56,693 nucleotides of DNA, taken from NCBI RefSeq assembly GCF_900112155.1, contig NZ_FOKQ01000028.1:1-56693 (forward strand). Direction: 5' to 3'. The notes beneath the pieces are model-generated. The model searched no databases and had not been told where the DNA came from. It saw nothing but the letters and a program-made list of their open reading frames with translations. Position numbers and translations under genes: made by a program. This document shows, in pieces, positions 35,419-42,454 of this stretch. The stretch is from Hominimerdicola alba. GTDB taxonomy: Bacteria; Bacillota; Clostridia; Oscillospirales; Ruminococcaceae. Position 1 is the first letter of the stretch, and the number at the start of each line of letters is the position of its first letter.

Positions 35419-35430
35419 ACTGCCTTTTTG
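35406..35430 (+). terminator. Terminator of the short transcript
   Basis: AGGCAGTC pairs perfectly with GACTGCCT around an AATA loop, followed by T5G and further T. Confidence 0.9.
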
Positions 35431-35451
35431 TTTTATAGTAAACTATATACG

Positions 35452-35489
35452 CAAAAAAATAAATCGGTCGGGATATGTTTCCCGACCGA
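35452..35489 (-). terminator. Terminator of the 50-aa membrane protein gene
   Basis: TCGGTCGGGA pairs perfectly with TCCCGACCGA; on the minus strand a long T-run follows. Confidence 0.88.
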
Positions 35490-35501
35490 TATCTTTAGGC
35501 A

Positions 35502-35654
35502 TCAAATGCCGCATTCTTCATAATCTTTCCACTTTTCGTAGTGCTCTTTTTCCTCGAAGTATCTGTATACGATATACGCTGTTGACCCTACGACCAGCAA
35601 CAGTGCACTCATCAAACACCAGAATGATTTTTTCTCTGAACGTTTCTTTTCCAT
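35502..35654 (-). CDS. Small single-TM protein, 50 residues
   Basis: Starts MEKKRSEKKSFWCLMS, then a membrane helix (about residues 12-31, ending YIVYRYF), and a charged tail rich in Glu, Lys and Tyr (EEKEHYEKWKDYEECGI). The basic N-terminus suggests a cytosolic N-terminus and an exported tail. The ATG at 35654 lies 11 bases behind GAGG. A consensus promoter and terminator frame the gene as a separate unit. No family is recognised. Confidence 0.7.
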   Translation of the reverse strand: MEKKRSEKKSFWCLMSALLLVVGSTAYIVYRYFEEKEHYEKWKDYEECGI

Positions 35655-35685
35655 TGTTTGCACATCCTCTCTCTGAGTTTTTATT

Positions 35686-35714
35686 ATTATACTACATTCA
35701 CAAAGCAAAGTCAA
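35686..35714 (-). promoter_or_regulatory. Promoter of the 50-aa membrane protein gene
   Basis: TTGACT, 17 bases, TATAAT on the minus strand. The -35 lies just outside the 3' end of the peptidase gene. Confidence 0.82.
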
Positions 35715-35730
35715 GTATTTCACATACTTT

Positions 35731-36312
35731 TCAGCATAAAGTATATTTATTTGAGTAAAAGTGCAAAAATTCCTCAAGGCATATGCCGCTTTCGGTGATA
35801 AGTTCGGCGGGTCTTCTGCCGACGTAGCGGTAATGCCAGGGCTCGAAATCTATGCCCGTGATGTGCTCTTTCATTCGGGGATAGCGGAGTATGAAACCGA
35901 ATTTTCCTGCATTCCGCGAGAGCCATTTTCCAGCGGCAGTTTTGTGAAAATTCGGGTCGATATCATCGGAACCGTAAGTCCCCAAATCCGCCGCAAGACC
36001 TGTGCCGTGTTCACTGCAGCCCGGCAGCGCAAGAGTTTTACCGGTCTCTGCCACTGCCGCTGTGTAATCAAGCCCGATGCTCATGTGGCGGTTTATCTCT
36101 TTTTCCCAGAGCATCTGCTGATAGTCATCGGAGCGGTAGCCCGATATGACTTCTATCCCTATGCCATCGGATTCAGCTTCCTCCAGAAGTTTTTCAAGCG
36201 CAAGAGCTGTCTTCTCCTCGAAAAGCTTTCCGCCTGCCTCGCGGAGTTTCAGGGTGTCAGCCCAGCCCGGGGGTATAGGTTCAAATTTGTTTATTAGTAT
36301 CAGGTAGTCCAT
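35731..36312 (-). CDS. D-alanyl-D-alanine peptidase, VanY/VanXY-like, leaderless
   Basis: A zinc peptidase acting on D-Ala-D-Ala termini. The zinc motif SEHGTGLAADL (SxHxxGxAxD) and the EPWHYRYVG block with the third ligand and catalytic Glu are present; VISGYRSDDYQQMLW is the substrate-side helix. The protein is 193 residues and starts MDYLILINKFEPIPPGW directly, without signal peptide or membrane anchor, behind a strong AGGAGGGG site. VanXY enzymes have this length and are cytoplasmic, whereas most VanY proteins are anchored. No vanR/S/H/A genes are nearby, so resistance should not be assumed; a recycling role is possible. Confidence 0.88.
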   Translation of the reverse strand: MDYLILINKFEPIPPGWADTLKLREAGGKLFEEKTALALEKLLEEAESDGIGIEVISGYRSDDYQQMLWEKEINRHMSIGLDYTAAVAETGKTLALPGCSEHGTGLAADLGTYGSDDIDPNFHKTAAGKWLSRNAGKFGFILRYPRMKEHITGIDFEPWHYRYVGRRPAELITESGICLEEFLHFYSNKYTLC

Positions 36313-36414
36313 AAGCCCCTCCTGTTCTGGTATAGTATATTCGCGGGGCGGGGGAGTTGTTACGGCTAGGCATAAAACAGCCTGTCCCGAATATACATTT
36401 ACCGAGGTGGTTTT
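36313..36414. other. Divergent region between peptidase and spoIIP
   Basis: A gap of 102 bases with ribosome sites on both sides (AGGAGGGG minus, GAGGTGG plus). No consensus vegetative promoter is evident for spoIIP. Confidence 0.4.
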
Positions 36415-37545
36415 ATGGGACTTAAAACAGTTTGTCTAAGGGCATTGCTTTGCATATTCGCGGTGTTTGTGGTACCCATGTGCATTTTCCACGCTGCGAA
36501 ACACTCCGATAGCATTACGGCGGTATGCGAGGGTGCATCGAAGCTTCTCGTGATCGAGCGAGGGCATGACCAAAATATGCGGTCGCATACGCTCCCAGCT
36601 GGGGCAGAGATATCATCACATAGCTACTGGGATATCGCCCTTGCACAGACCGAGAGTGAGCCTGCAAGAGTCAGCGCGGAGATACCCAGTCCTCTCCCTG
36701 CGGAAGATGTAAGCGGCATGATACCCTATCCCGAAGACCTCACCGACCATGACGGCGCTATTCAGAAATACACCTATCAGCGCAGTGATGAGCCACAGTT
36801 CTTCGATATATCCACAGGCGGTCAGGTGCGAAACTGCACCCTCTACGACAATGCCGAACTCCTTGAACTCAGCGGTGAGGGTCTGCCATTTGATACGGAC
36901 TTTTCCGATGGTGAGCCTGTGGTGCTCATCTACCACACCCACGCCACCGAGAGCTTCGAGCTTACGGACAGGGACTGGTACGACAGCGATTTTTACGGCA
37001 AGACCACCGAGCGTGACAAGAACATAATCTCCGTGGGGGACAGGATATGCGAACAGCTGGACGCGGCGAGGATACCCTATATCCATGACACCCTTGTCCA
37101 CGATTATCCCAGCTATGACGATGCCTATTATTCCAGCCGCGAGGCGGTGCAGAAGATACTGGCGGAGTACCCTTCGATAAAGGTGTGCCTTGATATCCAC
37201 CGCGACGGCATCGAGCGAAATGACGGCACCCGTATAGCCCCCGTAGCCGAGATAGACGGCAGGGAAGCGGCGCAGATAATGATAATATCCTGTGCCGATG
37301 ACGGTAGTGGGAATATTCCGAATTTCCGCGAGAATTTCAGTTTCGCCTGCGCGTTTCAGTCTGAAATAGAAAACCGCTTTCAGGGTCTGACCAGACCTGT
37401 GCTTTTCGACACAAGGTACTACAATCAAGACCTTTCAAGCGGTTCGTTACTTATTGAAGTCGGCAGTCACGGCAACACACTGGCACAGGCGCAGTATTCG
37501 GGGGAGCTGCTTGGTAAAGCCCTGGCGGGGCTGTTTAATGGGTAG
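36415..37545 (+). CDS. spoIIP: Stage II sporulation protein P (SpoIIP)
   Basis: SpoIIP is a peptidoglycan amidase/endopeptidase that works with SpoIID and SpoIIM in engulfment. The 376-residue protein has an N-terminal membrane helix (about residues 7-27), a variable linker, and the catalytic domain with VVLIYHTHATESF, TTERDKNIISVGDRI, KVCLDIHRDGI and GSLLIEVGSHGNT, which matches the zinc amidase pattern. The linker contains MRSHTL encoded by an 18-base sequence shared with pepT. The start follows GAGGTGGTTTT. It is divergent from the peptidase gene. Confidence 0.92.
   Translation: MGLKTVCLRALLCIFAVFVVPMCIFHAAKHSDSITAVCEGASKLLVIERGHDQNMRSHTLPAGAEISSHSYWDIALAQTESEPARVSAEIPSPLPAEDVSGMIPYPEDLTDHDGAIQKYTYQRSDEPQFFDISTGGQVRNCTLYDNAELLELSGEGLPFDTDFSDGEPVVLIYHTHATESFELTDRDWYDSDFYGKTTERDKNIISVGDRICEQLDAARIPYIHDTLVHDYPSYDDAYYSSREAVQKILAEYPSIKVCLDIHRDGIERNDGTRIAPVAEIDGREAAQIMIISCADDGSGNIPNFRENFSFACAFQSEIENRFQGLTRPVLFDTRYYNQDLSSGSLLIEVGSHGNTLAQAQYSGELLGKALAGLFNG
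36576..36593. repeat. Iterated palindrome inside spoIIP
   Basis: TATGCGGTCGCATACGCT is identical at 47609-47626 in pepT. The ATGCGGTCGCAT core also occurs at 12432 (ATPase gene) and, on the other strand, at 3637. In spoIIP it falls in the low-complexity linker after the membrane anchor. Confidence 0.8.
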
Positions 37546-37559
37546 GATATGTTATCCGG

Positions 37560-38111
37560 TCACTCTTTCAATTCAAAAGATATTTTAGGATCCCCCTTTT
37601 TTCTCAGGATGAAACCAGTGACAAACACTTTATCATCCAGGATATAGACAGTACAGTAAGGTGAAGCCAGCACTTTTTCAGGAAATTTTCGCCCGACACT
37701 TATAGTACATTCCCGTTCGCCTTTGTCACGAAATCTGATATTCAGCAAGGTGTGATTGGGTTTGCTGCTTATACCTCCAGAACGAACATTAACGCGTATC
37801 CTGCGGTAGGAGATCACTTCACCCTCTGTCTTTTTTCCGTTTTCAATGATTTTTTTCACGCGCTTTATTCTGTATGTCATGCTAAGACCCATGAGAAAAA
37901 ATGGAACAAAAAAGCCTATTGGATAGTGCAGGTTTTTACTGAGAACTGTCCAGCCGTCTTTTTCAGTGCAGACAAATAAAGCGGAGATCAATATGAGGAA
38001 CACCGTTGCAAAAAAGTATGCGCCTATCTCCGCAGCGTGACATCTGCGAAAGCTGAAATCATAGTCATCAAGCGGGTTATTTATGACGGTATATTTGGTG
38101 GGTCTTTTCAT
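37560..38111 (-). CDS. Two-TM membrane protein, unknown function
   Basis: A 183-residue protein with two membrane helices (about residues 31-51 and 64-85) and a soluble C-terminal domain of beta character. TEGEVISYRRIRVNV after the second helix resembles the start of DUF3592-type domains, but the match is weak. The ATG at 38111 has AAGGAGCAACACC upstream. A consensus promoter lies 75 bases before it. It converges on spoIIP with only 14 bases between stop codons. Confidence 0.75.
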   Translation of the reverse strand: MKRPTKYTVINNPLDDYDFSFRRCHAAEIGAYFFATVFLILISALFVCTEKDGWTVLSKNLHYPIGFFVPFFLMGLSMTYRIKRVKKIIENGKKTEGEVISYRRIRVNVRSGGISSKPNHTLLNIRFRDKGERECTISVGRKFPEKVLASPYCTVYILDDKVFVTGFILRKKGDPKISFELKE

Positions 38112-38185
38112 GGTGTTGCTCCTTTTCAGCGCACACATCGGTTATTCGTATGAACTTTATTTCATAATTTATTGCGCTTGATTGG

Positions 38186-38214
38186 ATTATACCACGTTCA
38201 ACATCACAAGTCAA
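38186..38214 (-). promoter_or_regulatory. Promoter of the two-TM protein gene
   Basis: TTGACT, 17 bases ending GTGG, TATAAT on the minus strand. Confidence 0.85.
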
Positions 38215-38313
38215 CGTAAAAAAGAAAATGCTCAAAAAGTCAAGACAAAATAAAAAATCTGTGTTATAATATGACCATAGTAACGTTACTGATATTTTTC
38301 GGGAGGTGTTCTC

Positions 38314-39159
38314 ATGGCGGAGGATAATGAGAGATTTGAACACGGGTTCACGACATTTGTTGCGGCGCTGGATTATATCGAATCTCATCTGTGTGAGGAT
38401 ATCTCACAGGAGGATATTGCGGCTGCCTGCTTTGTATCCTTGTCCTCGCTGCAAAAAGTCTGGAAGTACTGCACCCATTTCAGCCTGAAAGACTACATCT
38501 CAAAGCGCAGGCTTACCCTTGCGGGACGGCTTCTGCTGACCGAGGAAGTCTCTGTCCTTGAAGCCGCCATGAGATTCGGCTACAACTCCCATGAGGTATT
38601 CACCCGTGCTTTCACAAAAGTGTGGGGGATAGCACCCTCGAAGTTCAAAAAACAATGGAAAGGTGACTGCGGGCTTTATCCGCCCCTGAACCCCGAATAT
38701 ATTGAAAGGAATGAGCGTATGAGAGTCAAGAAATATGATATCAGTGAGTTCTACGATTATTTGAGGTCGCAGGCAGGGACTTATGTTCTTTGCTTTGACA
38801 TTCAGAACCTTATGGTGATAAACGATACCCTTGGCAGAGATGCGGGTGACAAGGCTATACTTGAAGCTTTCCGCAGGATAAACGAAGCCGCCGATGAAAA
38901 CATGATATGCCTGCGTCTTGGGGGCGATGAATTTGCCATGATAACGGAAAGCGATGACACCGAAAAAGTAACTGCTATCGCAGAAAATGTGCTTTCCCAG
39001 AACGGCGGGAAAGTACCCTACAGCGGGGGAGAAGTCGGTGTATCGGTGAGATGCGGCGCTATCAGGATAGGGGAGCATCTGAAATATTCGGTGCTGTGTA
39101 ATGATTTTAACGCTGTTATGGAAAAGGCAAGGTTTTCGGGCAGGATAGAGTTTATGTAA
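38314..39159 (+). CDS. AraC-type DNA-binding domain fused to a GGDEF domain
   Basis: A 281-residue protein without membrane segments. Residues 17-115 form an AraC/XylS double helix-turn-helix (YIESHLCEDISQEDIAAACF, SLKDYISKRRLTLAGRLLL, VLEAAMRFGYNSHEVFTRAF, GIAPSKFKKQW). Residues from about 150 form a GGDEF domain with VLCFDIQNLMVINDTLGRDA and RLGGDEFAMI. The GGDEF signature is intact, but the usual D-x-D-x-F-K substrate block reads FDIQNLMV, losing the second Asp and the Lys. It may bind GTP or cyclic di-GMP rather than make it. Such one-component fusions are rare. The ATG follows GGGAGGTGTTCTC. A terminator follows. Confidence 0.9.
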   Translation: MAEDNERFEHGFTTFVAALDYIESHLCEDISQEDIAAACFVSLSSLQKVWKYCTHFSLKDYISKRRLTLAGRLLLTEEVSVLEAAMRFGYNSHEVFTRAFTKVWGIAPSKFKKQWKGDCGLYPPLNPEYIERNERMRVKKYDISEFYDYLRSQAGTYVLCFDIQNLMVINDTLGRDAGDKAILEAFRRINEAADENMICLRLGGDEFAMITESDDTEKVTAIAENVLSQNGGKVPYSGGEVGVSVRCGAIRIGEHLKYSVLCNDFNAVMEKARFSGRIEFM

Positions 39160-39188
39160 GTGAGCTTTCGGGCTTTTATATTGGCGGA

Positions 39189-39217
39189 GCGCAGTACGTT
39201 TTTGTACTGCGCTTTTT
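39189..39217 (+). terminator. Terminator of the AraC-GGDEF gene
   Basis: GCGCAGTAC pairs perfectly with GTACTGCGC over a six-base loop, followed by T5. Confidence 0.92.
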
Positions 39218-39329
39218 GCGTTCATAAAATATTTACATCTATTTGATATAATTATTCCATATCATGTCAGGTTTTTGAAAATTCACCCGACTAACGTAAG
39301 TGAAAGCTTTCAGAAAATCGGAGGTACTT

Positions 39330-39755
39330 ATGAACGATACAGAATTGATCGGGATGCTGCAAAGCTCTCCGCAGAGTGGTATGGCGGCGCTGATCAAAAG
39401 ATACAGCGGGTATGTATTCAAGATAGTTTATACAAAGCTGGGCGGTCTTTATACCGAGCAGGATATGGAAGAAGCCGTCAGCGATATCTTTCTGAGATTC
39501 TACCGCGCGGGCGAAAAGGACGGTTTTCGGATACGCTCACTGAGAGGTCTGCTTTCTCTTATTGCCGAGCGCCATTGTATAGATGTTCTGAAAGAACTGG
39601 GAGAGCCCGATACCACTATATTTATCCGAAAATACTTTTTCGGTCAGAGGTCTTCCGATATAGCAAGAGAAATGAAAATGAATGCGAACACAGTTGATAA
39701 GCGGATATCCCGGGGGCTTGTGAGACTGCGCAAAATGTTAGAGGAGGGAAAATGA
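39330..39755 (+). CDS. ECF-type RNA polymerase sigma factor
   Basis: A 141-residue sigma-70 family factor of the extracytoplasmic function class. Region 2 spans ALIKRYSGYVFKIVYTKL and MEEAVSDIFLRFYRA, with LRGLLSLIAERHCIDVL closing it. Region 4 is IFIRKYFFGQRSSDIAREMK with MNANTVDKRISRGLVRLRKML. The ATG at 39330 is taken because GGAGGTACTT precedes it; the frame continues upstream without a ribosome site. It overlaps the anti-sigma gene by 4 bases, the usual layout for such pairs. Confidence 0.93.
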   Translation: MNDTELIGMLQSSPQSGMAALIKRYSGYVFKIVYTKLGGLYTEQDMEEAVSDIFLRFYRAGEKDGFRIRSLRGLLSLIAERHCIDVLKELGEPDTTIFIRKYFFGQRSSDIAREMKMNANTVDKRISRGLVRLRKMLEEGK

Positions 39756-41323
39756 TGGAAGAACGTCTTAACAAGATAGCCGAGAATATGACAGAAGAAC
39801 AGGCTGAAGTCTTTGAGGACAGCTTTTCAGACTTCGGCGCAGATTCGTCAATTTCGGAAGAACAGACCGACCGTATACTCTCCTCTTTCATGAGAAAGGC
39901 GGGATTTGATATGAACGAGACAAACAGTATTATTTCACAAAACAGAGACATAAAAGTGGAAGCAACGGGTGTTACCAAAGTAAGATCAAACGCAAGGATA
40001 CAGTTGAAGCGAAGCGGCGCCATCGCGGCTTGTATTGCGCTGCTTGCAGCGGGTGGTTTGGTGTTCTCACTGAAGAACAATATCAAGAGTGCGAACAGAG
40101 AAAATTTCAGTTACTCGGAAAAGGCGGATAAAAAAAGTGATGATACAGGTCTGCAAAACCTAAAGAAAAATGTAGAACAAAATACAGGGATGATATTAAA
40201 ATTACGCAAAGCCTATCCCGATTGTATGGTACAAAGGATAAATGATGACAGATATTTGATCTACAACCACGCCGTTAAAAATGGGGGATCGGTCGATGCC
40301 CGGCTGATGATATATGATGTTCCGTCAGATTCAGTCATCAATACTATAAATACTGAGCAGTACGTGCTGTTTGATATGCAGCCCGAAAATAAAATTGCAA
40401 CGTATGCTTTTATCATAGATGACGAAAATAAGGTCAGAGAATATCTGGCAACGATCTATGATGACAGCGGAAATGTTCTGTATGAGTATGATCTCGATTT
40501 GAATAACATTGATCATGAACCCGGAAGAATCGGAGAGCAGATAATGCCTTATCCTTCTCCTGACGGTAAAACATTATGTTTCAAGTATATCTGGATGGAA
40601 AGCGCGGGAGAATATGATAATGTGCAGCATTCAATTCTGTATTATGTAAGATATGAAGATCAGAAAAACATTATAAAGCTTGCCGGGGATGAATCCAATT
40701 CTGTTCGACCTAAGATCTCAAATGATCTTCTGCTTCTTGCATATTCAGATGATGATGGAATAAACAGAGCCTATCTGTACAGTTTATCCGATATGTCATC
40801 ATCGTATGAGTTAAAGTGGTTAGAAACACTCAGTGAAGAAAAGTTTGAACAGCCAGGCAGATTTTCAGCAAACGGCAATTCTATCATCTTTATTGGGGAA
40901 GAGGACAATAAACTTAATATATTAAAGCCGGATGAAAACGGAGATATCAAGGTCGGAGATAAGTGCTGCTCAATTTTCGAGTATGATCTTTTTGATGAAG
41001 TAAAAGACGATAAGGCTTTTGCCTGCGTAACACAGGACGGTAAATATGCAGCAGCTGCCTGCATCACCGAAGATAACAAGATGATATCCACTCTGTATGA
41101 GATCAATGATGACGGGATCAACGAGCTGAAAACTATTGAAAAGGAACTTGAAGATACTGAATTCAGCTGCTTCGCATATGATTCCTTTGAGGATGATGTA
41201 AACTTAGGTTTCGATAGTAAAAAGGGTGTACTGACTTTGATACGCGTAAGACCTGAGGAAAAAGATCTGTACAATAATGAGGGTAACTGTGAAGTAAGAA
41301 CTGATACAATAAACTTCTTTTAG
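39752..41323 (+). CDS. Putative anti-sigma factor with extracytoplasmic beta-propeller-like domain
   Basis: A 523-residue protein coupled to the ECF sigma gene by an ATGA overlap. The N-terminal 85 residues are cytoplasmic and would bind the sigma factor. One membrane helix follows (about residues 88-106, AIAACIALLAAGGLVFSL). The exported part, from about 110, has repeated units with YLIYNH, PYPSPDGKTLCFKY, RPKISNDLLLLAYSDDD, RFSANGNSIIFIGEED and VTQDGKYAAAACITED, reminiscent of TolB/WD40-like propellers. No zinc motif (HxxxCxxC) was seen in the N-terminus. The ligand is unknown. AT content is higher than in the neighbours. Confidence 0.8.
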   Translation: MMEERLNKIAENMTEEQAEVFEDSFSDFGADSSISEEQTDRILSSFMRKAGFDMNETNSIISQNRDIKVEATGVTKVRSNARIQLKRSGAIAACIALLAAGGLVFSLKNNIKSANRENFSYSEKADKKSDDTGLQNLKKNVEQNTGMILKLRKAYPDCMVQRINDDRYLIYNHAVKNGGSVDARLMIYDVPSDSVINTINTEQYVLFDMQPENKIATYAFIIDDENKVREYLATIYDDSGNVLYEYDLDLNNIDHEPGRIGEQIMPYPSPDGKTLCFKYIWMESAGEYDNVQHSILYYVRYEDQKNIIKLAGDESNSVRPKISNDLLLLAYSDDDGINRAYLYSLSDMSSSYELKWLETLSEEKFEQPGRFSANGNSIIFIGEEDNKLNILKPDENGDIKVGDKCCSIFEYDLFDEVKDDKAFACVTQDGKYAAAACITEDNKMISTLYEINDDGINELKTIEKELEDTEFSCFAYDSFEDDVNLGFDSKKGVLTLIRVRPEEKDLYNNEGNCEVRTDTINFF

Positions 41324-41354
41324 TGATGCTTACCAAAATGTTTCTCCCGCATAT

Positions 41355-41395
41355 AAAAAGTCCTCTGTCTGAAACAACAGACAGAGGGCTTTTTG
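41355..41395. terminator. Bidirectional terminator
   Basis: CCTCTGTCTG pairs perfectly with CAGACAGAGG over a six-base loop, flanked by A5 and T5. It serves the anti-sigma gene (plus) and the cohesin-like gene (minus). Confidence 0.93.
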
Positions 41396-41397
41396 CC

Positions 41398-42390
41398 TTA
41401 TTTCTTTTTCTTCTTACCCAGCTTCATCGTCCAGTTGATAACAATGAAAAGTGCAACGATCAGAGTAATGAGTATTATTGCCAGAGCGGGATTCAGCAGC
41501 TTTTTGTACCTGTCCTCGGTGCTTTCGCCGGTGCGGGAGCTGTTGTCATTTTTATCTCCGTTTTCGCCCTTGGAGCGGATTACCTTTACAGTATAGGTAT
41601 TCACCGTGCCGTCCTCGGCGGTGACGGTGGCGGTGATTATATTCTCGCCGTAATCAAGTTCTCCGCCTCCTGAGATAGTTACCATATCGGAAAATGCTGC
41701 CGCTGTTGCGTTGAGTTCAGCGGTCTCGCAGGAACTGTCAGCGTTGACGATATACTCGAAAGTATCGTAGGAAAATTCCGGGGAGAGTTCACCTGCGGTG
41801 CAGGTCAGCCCGATGAGGTAGCCCTGTACTACAGGCTGTTGTACCTGAGGTTCTTCGGTTATGTTGGTAGTATCATCGGTTGATTCAGATGCGGTCGAAT
41901 CAGTAGGTACATTTTCGTATGTGCTGGCATCGTCAGGTACATCGGCGCTGTCATTCGTATCGGGAGTATCTTCGACTGCGGCATCAACATGGACGCTTGC
42001 GCTTGATGCGGGCTGTTCAAGTACCGAGCCGTCGGTCGAAAAAACATAGCCGTTGGTCAGGGTAAGGGCGCTGTCGCCCTCGTCTATGGCTGTGAAATTC
42101 AGCACACAGTCAATCACACCGCTGTCCTCACCGGGGAAGCTGTACAAGGTTATTAGTCCGCCGCCGCCCCATGCGTCGCCGCCGGTAAATTCGATAACGC
42201 TGTCATCGTATTCCAGTGACGAATTAAGATAGCCTATGTCGCTGTCGGATTCTATCCTTACGGTGACGGTGAAATTTTCACCCACCGCGGGTGTGCTGTT
42301 TACGGATATTGTATCGGTGGTATCAGCATATGCTGTCAGCTGCATCAGTGCGGCGGCAGCAATTGCGATGCCTAAAGCTGATATCTTCAT
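41398..42390 (-). CDS. Exported, membrane-anchored protein with cohesin-like and cadherin-like domains
   Basis: A 330-residue protein. Residues 1-22 are a signal peptide (cleavage after AYA). Residues 26-140 look like a cohesin fold: VNSTPAVGENFTVTVRIES, IGYLNSSLEYDDSVIEF, and FTAIDEGDSALTLTNGYVF. A Thr/Ser/Asp-rich linker follows (about 145-195). Residues 198-285 match the cadherin-like beta-sandwich repeat (LTCTAGELSPEFSYDTFEY, TATVTAEDGTVNTYTVKV). A C-terminal membrane helix ends in KLGKKKKK. Thus the domains face outside. A cohesin would bind dockerins, but this could be a general carbohydrate or adhesion module. It has its own promoter. Confidence 0.82.
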   Translation of the reverse strand: MKISALGIAIAAAALMQLTAYADTTDTISVNSTPAVGENFTVTVRIESDSDIGYLNSSLEYDDSVIEFTGGDAWGGGGLITLYSFPGEDSGVIDCVLNFTAIDEGDSALTLTNGYVFSTDGSVLEQPASSASVHVDAAVEDTPDTNDSADVPDDASTYENVPTDSTASESTDDTTNITEEPQVQQPVVQGYLIGLTCTAGELSPEFSYDTFEYIVNADSSCETAELNATAAAFSDMVTISGGGELDYGENIITATVTAEDGTVNTYTVKVIRSKGENGDKNDNSSRTGESTEDRYKKLLNPALAIILITLIVALFIVINWTMKLGKKKKK

Positions 42391-42425
42391 TTTATTATCT
42401 CCTTTGCGGGAATTTTGACAACCCT

Positions 42426-42454
42426 ATTATACACCATCACGGCGCCGCGGTCAA
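42426..42454 (-). promoter_or_regulatory. Promoter of the cohesin-like gene
   Basis: TTGACC, 17 bases, TATAAT on the minus strand. The -35 overlaps the last codons of the deacetylase gene. Confidence 0.78.

Larger units (their letters stand above)
35322..35430 (+). ncRNA. Candidate small RNA of about 110 nt
   Basis: The span from predicted start to terminator is about 110 bases. It contains CTAAGA/TCTTAG arms (35351-35368) and the terminator stem. It also encodes a possible 24-aa peptide. Type as regulatory RNA or mini-mRNA is undecided. Confidence 0.45.

Noticed and set aside
35731-36312. Glycopeptide resistance gene
   Set aside because: VanY/VanXY-like motifs alone do not indicate resistance; no van regulators, ligase or dehydrogenase are present.
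32662-39159. Defence island or toxin-antitoxin system
   Set aside because: No recognisable defence genes are present in this stretch; signalling, wall and housekeeping genes account for it.
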